Shown: positions 60,016 to 64,000 of the stretch, one piece after another
How positions within the stretch are numbered: position 1 is the stretch's first letter
Layout of the letters: every line of letters starts with the position of its first letter
Source of the DNA: Syntrophaceae bacterium UBA6112
GTDB lineage: Bacteria; Desulfobacterota; Syntrophia; Syntrophales; UBA5619
Direction of reading: 5' to 3'
Assembly (NCBI GenBank): GCA_002423465.1
Contig: DIWG01000036.1
Span: forward strand, 14,629 to 78,628
Length of the DNA stretch: 64,000 nt
The notes under the pieces: model-generated
What the model saw: only the letters and a program-made list of their open reading frames with translations
Databases searched by the model: none
What the model was told of the DNA's origin: nothing
Position numbers and translations under genes: made by a program

Positions 60016-61422
60016 ATGCTGAGCAACGAAGAAATCGTCGGCGCTTTGGTGGCCAGGGCCCGCGCCGCGCAGAAACAGGTGGAAAATTATACCCAGGATC
60101 AGATCGACGAGGTGGCCCTCTCGGCGGCCTGGCAGGTCTACAGGGACGACAATATCGCCGCCTGCGCGAAGATTGCCGTGGAAGAGACCGGTATGGGTGT
60201 CTATGAGGACAAACTCACCAAACACAAGGTCAAGGTCCTCGGGGTCTGCCGCGATATCAAACATGCCAAAACAGTGGGAGTGATCGAGCGGGATGAAGCC
60301 CGGGGCCTGACGAAGTACGCCAAGCCGATCGGGGTTATCGGGGCGCTCACCCCGGTAACGAATCCCACGGCAACGGCAGCCAGCAACGCAGCGGGGATCC
60401 TGAAGGGGCGCAACGCCGTCATTTTTGCCCCCCATCCGGCGGCCAAGCGGTCCTGCCGGGTGGTCTGCGAATTCATGCGGGAGGGGCTGCGCAAGGTCGG
60501 CGCCCCGGTCGATCTGATTCAATATCTGGAAGAACCCAGCGTGCCCATGAGCCAGGAACTCATGCGTCAGGTCGACCTGGTGTTGGCTACCGGCGGCGCC
60601 GTCATGGTCAAGGCCGCCTATTCCAGCGGGAAGCCCGCCTATGGCGTGGGAGCCGGTAACCCGGTCGTCATTGTGGCCGAAGATGCCGACCTAACCGATG
60701 CGGCGCAGAAAATTCGGATCAGCAAAACTTTTGACAACGCCACCTCCTGCAGTTCAGATAATTCTTTGCTGATCCAGGAAAGCGTCTTCGACCGGATGGT
60801 GGAGGAGCTCAAAAAACAGGGCGGGTACCTCTGTAATCCGGCGGAAAAGGAAAAGCTGGAGAGCTGGATGTGGGTGGCCAGCGCCAAAACGGGCCATGTA
60901 GCCCTCAATCCCAAGGTCATCGCCGTGTCCGCTCGCCGGATCGCCGAAGGCGCCGGGATCGATGTTCCGGATGGAACCAAAATGCTCATGGTGATCGGCG
61001 AAAAGCCCGGTAAAGAGCGCTTCAGCGGGGAGAAGCTATCCCCTGTCATGGCCCTGTGGCGGTACAAGACGATCGATGAGGCCATTGAACTCATCGCGAC
61101 GCTCCACAAGTACGCAGGACTCGGACATTCCTGCGGCATCTATTCCTTCAACCCCGACTATATCCGGAAGGTGGCGACTGCGGCCAAGGTCAGCCGGATT
61201 ATGGTCCGTCAAGCCCATGCACCGTCCGCCGGAGGCCATTTCCACAACGGTATGCCCTCCACGGTCACGCTGGGATGCGGTACCTGGGGCGGCAATATCA
61301 CCAATGAGAATATCCACTGGAAGCATTTTATCAATGTGACATGGGTTTCGGAGCCGCTGCCGGTGGTCAAGCCGACGGAAGAGGAGATCTGGGGTTCGCT
61401 CTGGTCGAAATATGGCCGGTGA
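60016..61422 (+). CDS. CoA-acylating-type aldehyde dehydrogenase
   Basis: A 468-residue protein of the short acylating branch (SucD, AdhE N-domain, sulfoacetaldehyde dehydrogenase SauS). YAKPIGVIGALTPVTNPTAT and ATGGAVMVKAAYSSGKPAYG are its NAD- and substrate-binding motifs; the catalytic Cys245 lies in FDNATSCSSDNS, which resembles SauS more than AdhE (FDNGTxCASE). It would turn an aldehyde and CoA into acyl-CoA and NADH. The start at 60016 follows GGGAGG; a GTG two codons before is less likely. With a TauT-type importer downstream, a sulfonate-derived aldehyde is a possible substrate, but this is inference. Confidence 0.85.
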   Translation: MLSNEEIVGALVARARAAQKQVENYTQDQIDEVALSAAWQVYRDDNIAACAKIAVEETGMGVYEDKLTKHKVKVLGVCRDIKHAKTVGVIERDEARGLTKYAKPIGVIGALTPVTNPTATAASNAAGILKGRNAVIFAPHPAAKRSCRVVCEFMREGLRKVGAPVDLIQYLEEPSVPMSQELMRQVDLVLATGGAVMVKAAYSSGKPAYGVGAGNPVVIVAEDADLTDAAQKIRISKTFDNATSCSSDNSLLIQESVFDRMVEELKKQGGYLCNPAEKEKLESWMWVASAKTGHVALNPKVIAVSARRIAEGAGIDVPDGTKMLMVIGEKPGKERFSGEKLSPVMALWRYKTIDEAIELIATLHKYAGLGHSCGIYSFNPDYIRKVATAAKVSRIMVRQAHAPSAGGHFHNGMPSTVTLGCGTWGGNITNENIHWKHFINVTWVSEPLPVVKPTEEEIWGSLWSKYGR

Positions 61423-61556
61423 CCAGCGGCCGGGGGCTGGATCTTTTCCCGGGGAAATGATGCCGCATCGTGTTCCCGACGGGAAGGTTCGGTTCCGCCG
61501 CTCCGAAGATCGAGAGGCCGGCTGACGTCCGTAAAAGTCTTTCAAGTGGAGGCAGC

Positions 61557-62312
61557 GTGGACGGTCGTGAGGCAAGAAAGACAAAGATCGAGGTCAGGAA
61601 TCTGACCAAACGGTTCGGGGATCTTCTGGTCCTCGATGAGATCTCATTCAATGTGGGGGAAGGAGAGTTTCTCAGTATCGTCGGGCCCACGGGCTGCGGC
61701 AAGACCACCTTTCTTAACACCCTCTCCAAACTGATCCCGTCGACGACGGGGGATATCTTCATCGACGGTGAAGTCGCCGATCCCAAGAAACACCATCTTT
61801 CCTTCGTTTTTCAGGAACCGACCTGCATGCCCTGGCGCACCGTACGCGAGAACGTGGCCTATGGGATGGAGGTGAAGAAGGTGCCGAAAGCGGAAATGGA
61901 GAAGAAACTGGATCAGATCATGGGCATGGTCGGACTGGCCGACTGCGCAGACCTTTATCCCAACCAGATCTCGGCCAGCATGCTGCAGCGAATTGCCGTG
62001 GCCCGGGCCTTTGCCGTCAATCCGGATCTGCTCTTGATGGATGAGCCCTACGGTCAGTTGGACGTGAAACTCCGCTACTATCTGGAGGACGAGCTGGTGC
62101 GCCTCTGGGATCACCTCAAGAGCACGGTCATCTTTGTCACCCACAATATCGAGGAGGCGGTATATGTATCGGAACGCATCCTCATTCTGAGCAACAAGCC
62201 GGCCAAGGTGAAAGCCGAGGTAAGGGTCGATCTGCCCCATCCCCGGAGCCTCATCGATCCCCGGCTCGTGGAGATTCGCAAGGAAGTGACGGAACTGATC
62301 CGCTGGTGGTAG
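61557..62312 (+). CDS. ABC transporter ATP-binding protein, NitT/TauT family
   Basis: A 251-residue ATPase. VGPTGCGKTT is Walker A, NQISASMLQRIAVARA the (degenerate) signature where LSGGxxQR is expected, LLLMDEPYGQLD Walker B and D-loop, and VTHNIEEAV the H-loop. The usual Leu-Ser-Gly-Gly is Ile-Ser-Ala-Ser, an odd change in the signature. The start is a GTG at 61557 with GGAGG upstream; it gives the family length. It energises uptake of a sulfonate, nitrate, or similar anion together with the next two genes. Confidence 0.88.
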   Translation: MDGREARKTKIEVRNLTKRFGDLLVLDEISFNVGEGEFLSIVGPTGCGKTTFLNTLSKLIPSTTGDIFIDGEVADPKKHHLSFVFQEPTCMPWRTVRENVAYGMEVKKVPKAEMEKKLDQIMGMVGLADCADLYPNQISASMLQRIAVARAFAVNPDLLLMDEPYGQLDVKLRYYLEDELVRLWDHLKSTVIFVTHNIEEAVYVSERILILSNKPAKVKAEVRVDLPHPRSLIDPRLVEIRKEVTELIRWW

Positions 62313-62431
62313 CGGCGCGATGTACGGAATCGAGATGTTCCGGTTTTATGGGTTTCGAAATGCGGTGTTTCAGGGGGACAGGCGGGAGCTTGTCCGGGAG
62401 GGGATTCATCAAACAGAAAGGAGTGCAAGGT

Positions 62432-63508
62432 ATGAAGAGGCTCAAAGCAGCAAGCATTGTTTTGTTGGCATTGGTTTTCCTCTTTTGTAGTTTCGGCGCG
62501 GCTTCCGCGCAAAAGAAACTCTTTGAACTCAACACCAGTTGGCAGCCGGAACATGAGACTTTCATTGTCTGGTATGCCAAGGAAAAGGGTTGGGACAAGG
62601 AAGAGGGACTGAACATCAAGATGCATTACTTTGACTCCGGCATGGCGCAGTGGGAAGCGCTGCCTGCCGGGCAGTGGGTCCTGGGCGGCCAGGGCGGCGT
62701 GCCGATGGTGGTGGGCGCCCTCCGTTACGGAGCCTACCTGATCGCTATCGGGAATGATGAGTCGATCACCAACGTCGTCATGGTCCGTCCCGACAGCCCG
62801 ATCATGAAGACCAAAGGCTGGAACAAAAAGTATCCCGCACTCTATGGCAGTCCCGATCTGATCAAAGGTAAGACGATCCTGGTGACGACGGTTTCCTCGG
62901 GCCACTATGCCATGAGCCTCTGGCTAAAGGCCTTCGGGCTCAAGGACAGCGACGTGGTGATCAAGAACATGGACCAGGCCCAGGCCGTGGCGGCCTTTGA
63001 GTCCGGCGTCGGCGACATCGTGGTTCTCTGGGCGCCCCATATGTTCACCGGCATGGGAAAAGGTTGGAAAGTGGCCGGCGATGTGAAAACAGCCGGCGCG
63101 GCTCTGCCGATCATCCTGATGGGTGACAAGAAATTCTGCGACAAAAATCCTGAAATCGTTGCCAAATTTCTGAGAATGTACATGCGCGGCATCAACTTGA
63201 TCAAAAAGGAAGGCATCAAGCTGCTGCCCGAATACAAGCGATTTTACAAGGAATGGGCCGGCATGGACATGAACGACGCGATGCTCAAGAACGATTTCGA
63301 GTGGCATCCTGTTTTTACCTATGAAGAACAGTTGAAACTCTTCAAGAAGCCCGCCAAGGGAGACAGCACCGTTGAGTCCTGGCAGCGCACCATTACCGAA
63401 TCGTTCACTGCCTTGGGGCGGTTCAAGCCGGAAGAAAGGGACAAGGCTCTGAAGACGCCCTATATCACGGATAAGTTCCTCAAAATGGTGAAACAGCCCA
63501 TTCCCTAA
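62432..63508 (+). CDS. ABC transporter substrate-binding protein, NitT/TauT family
   Basis: A 358-residue periplasmic protein. Signal peptide at residues 1-25 (IVLLALVFLFCSFGAASAQ). The mature part has the SsuA/TauA fold: TSWQPEHETFIVWYAKEKGW at the start, GGQGGVPMVVGALRYG, and MDQAQAVAAFESGVGDIVVLW near residue 185. The start at 62432 follows AAAGGAGTGC. The ligand is an anion of unknown type. The two palindromes after it separate it from the permease gene. Confidence 0.9.
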   Translation: MKRLKAASIVLLALVFLFCSFGAASAQKKLFELNTSWQPEHETFIVWYAKEKGWDKEEGLNIKMHYFDSGMAQWEALPAGQWVLGGQGGVPMVVGALRYGAYLIAIGNDESITNVVMVRPDSPIMKTKGWNKKYPALYGSPDLIKGKTILVTTVSSGHYAMSLWLKAFGLKDSDVVIKNMDQAQAVAAFESGVGDIVVLWAPHMFTGMGKGWKVAGDVKTAGAALPIILMGDKKFCDKNPEIVAKFLRMYMRGINLIKKEGIKLLPEYKRFYKEWAGMDMNDAMLKNDFEWHPVFTYEEQLKLFKKPAKGDSTVESWQRTITESFTALGRFKPEERDKALKTPYITDKFLKMVKQPIP

Positions 63509-63523
63509 GATCATGGGAATCAG

Positions 63524-63568
63524 GACCCGTTTGGGGACAGGATGCCGTAGCGTGTCCCCAAACGGGTC
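63524..63568. repeat. Long perfect palindrome after the binding-protein gene
   Basis: Arms of 16 bases (GACCCGTTTGGGGACA at 63524-63539 and its exact complement at 63553-63568) with a 13-base loop. No T-run follows. It probably protects the 3' end of the binding-protein mRNA or slows transcription into the permease gene; a mobile palindromic unit is also possible. Confidence 0.8.
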
Positions 63569-63580
63569 GCTCTAAAGTCC

Positions 63581-63619
63581 GTATTGGGGGGACGGTCACA
63601 GGGGCTGGCCCCCCAATAC
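63581..63619. repeat. Second palindrome in tandem with the first
   Basis: Arms of 11 bases (GTATTGGGGGG at 63581-63591 and CCCCCCAATAC at 63609-63619) with a 17-base loop, 12 bases after the first palindrome. A downstream TTCTTTAT at about 63627 makes a weak terminator possible. Confidence 0.75.
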
Positions 63620-63782
63620 AGATCCTGTTCTTTATAAGTGCATCAGGTTGCAGGGAAAGTTCATGAGATTTTGTTGTTCGTTCGCTTGGAAGTACCGTAT
63701 ATACATAAAGATTCTATTTTGATGGTAAATCTTTTTTGCACGGTTTTCTTCCAGCCACAGGAAGAAAACCTGGAGGTTGTCC

Positions 63783-64000
63783 ATGGCCTATGAGCAAGTC
63801 AAAGTTAAAACTCCCCTCATCCTGAGGCTGCTCTCCGTCTTCAGCGTCATCCTCTTCTTAGGAACCTGGCAGGCGGTCGTGGATTGGGAGATTGTTCCCT
63901 CGACGATGCTGGCCTCGCCCATTCAAATCTTCCAGCTTTTCCTGGTGAAATGGACGGAAGTGAATCCCGACGGCGCCCTGCTCTCCCAGCATATCTGGAC
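63783..64000 (+). CDS. ABC transporter permease, NitT/TauT family (partial)
   Basis: The first 72 residues of a permease that continues beyond the window. After a charged start, LLSVFSVILFLGTWQAVVDW is the first membrane helix, and IVPSTMLASPIQIFQLF is the typical periplasmic region of TauC/SsuC-type permeases (LPSPxxV). GGAGG precedes the ATG. It belongs with the ATPase and binding protein upstream. Confidence 0.85.
   Translation, partial: MAYEQVKVKTPLILRLLSVFSVILFLGTWQAVVDWEIVPSTMLASPIQIFQLFLVKWTEVNPDGALLSQHIW

Noticed and set aside
1..64000. CRISPR arrays, rRNA operons, complete tRNA genes and known riboswitches
   Set aside because: No regularly spaced repeats, rRNA sequence, full cloverleaf or recognisable aptamer core was found on either strand by reading.

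Overview
The window looks like part of the chromosome of an anaerobic Desulfobacterota bacterium, most likely of the Syntrophales type. This is inferred from gene content, not from a search. The indicators are two tungsten/molybdenum aldehyde:ferredoxin oxidoreductases each followed by a MoaD-like protein, a giant BcrAD/HgdC-type acyl-CoA dehydratase activase, a methylmalonyl-CoA epimerase, an acyl-CoA synthetase, TRAP and NitT/TauT-type transporters and an acetoin-dehydrogenase-like complex. Housekeeping genes (trpS, scpA-scpB-rluB, nadK-recN, rlmN, mtgA, sodB) are bacterial and unremarkable.

Layout. 1-4.6 kb is a scarred segment: the tail of an SDR gene, a nitroreductase/ATC-hydrolase pair, a decayed IS200/IS605 transposase, a cysteine desulfidase, and two broken IS3-family transposase ends lying head to head. 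4.75-20.5 kb is one long plus-strand metabolic block. It starts at a textbook sigma-54 promoter (4754-4770), then has a complete TRAP transporter, a fumarate-reductase-like flavoprotein with an altered active site, a PreA-like FMN/ferredoxin protein, a complete acetoin/2-oxoacid dehydrogenase set (acoA, acoB, acoC, acoL), a truncated lipB, lipA, an MFS carrier, an aldehyde:ferredoxin oxidoreductase and a MoaD-like partner. A plausible reading is uptake of a small acid, oxidation or thiolytic cleavage to acyl-CoA, and disposal of electrons or aldehydes through ferredoxin.

20.5-26.4 kb is an accessory island: zinc-ribbon protein, HEPN/MNT nucleotidyltransferase pair, antitoxin-like ORF, clostripain-type (C11) protease beside a coiled-coil membrane protein, a damaged HU-like gene and an HTH protein. 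It ends at a 3' fragment of tmRNA (ssrA, 26399-26435) that looks like an integration site. 26.5-34.7 kb holds a SIMPL protein, an EamA exporter, a two-component system with its own promoter, an MFS carrier, an HtrA/DegP protease and methylmalonyl-CoA epimerase. 34.9-45.7 kb is core information processing and stress: rdgC, nadK, recN, GNAT, HU, trpS, scpA, scpB, rluB, IHF-beta, radC and sodB.

45.8-57.6 kb holds an acyl-CoA synthetase, a BASS-family carrier, the giant CoA-dehydratase activase, a patatin-like protein, rlmN, a LysM-NlpC/P60 hydrolase and mtgA. 57.7-64 kb is a second aldehyde module: MoaD-like protein and AOR on the minus strand, facing a CoA-acylating-type aldehyde dehydrogenase and a NitT/TauT ABC importer whose permease runs off the window. 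Most starts below were chosen from visible Shine-Dalgarno sequences and family N-termini; no homology search was possible.
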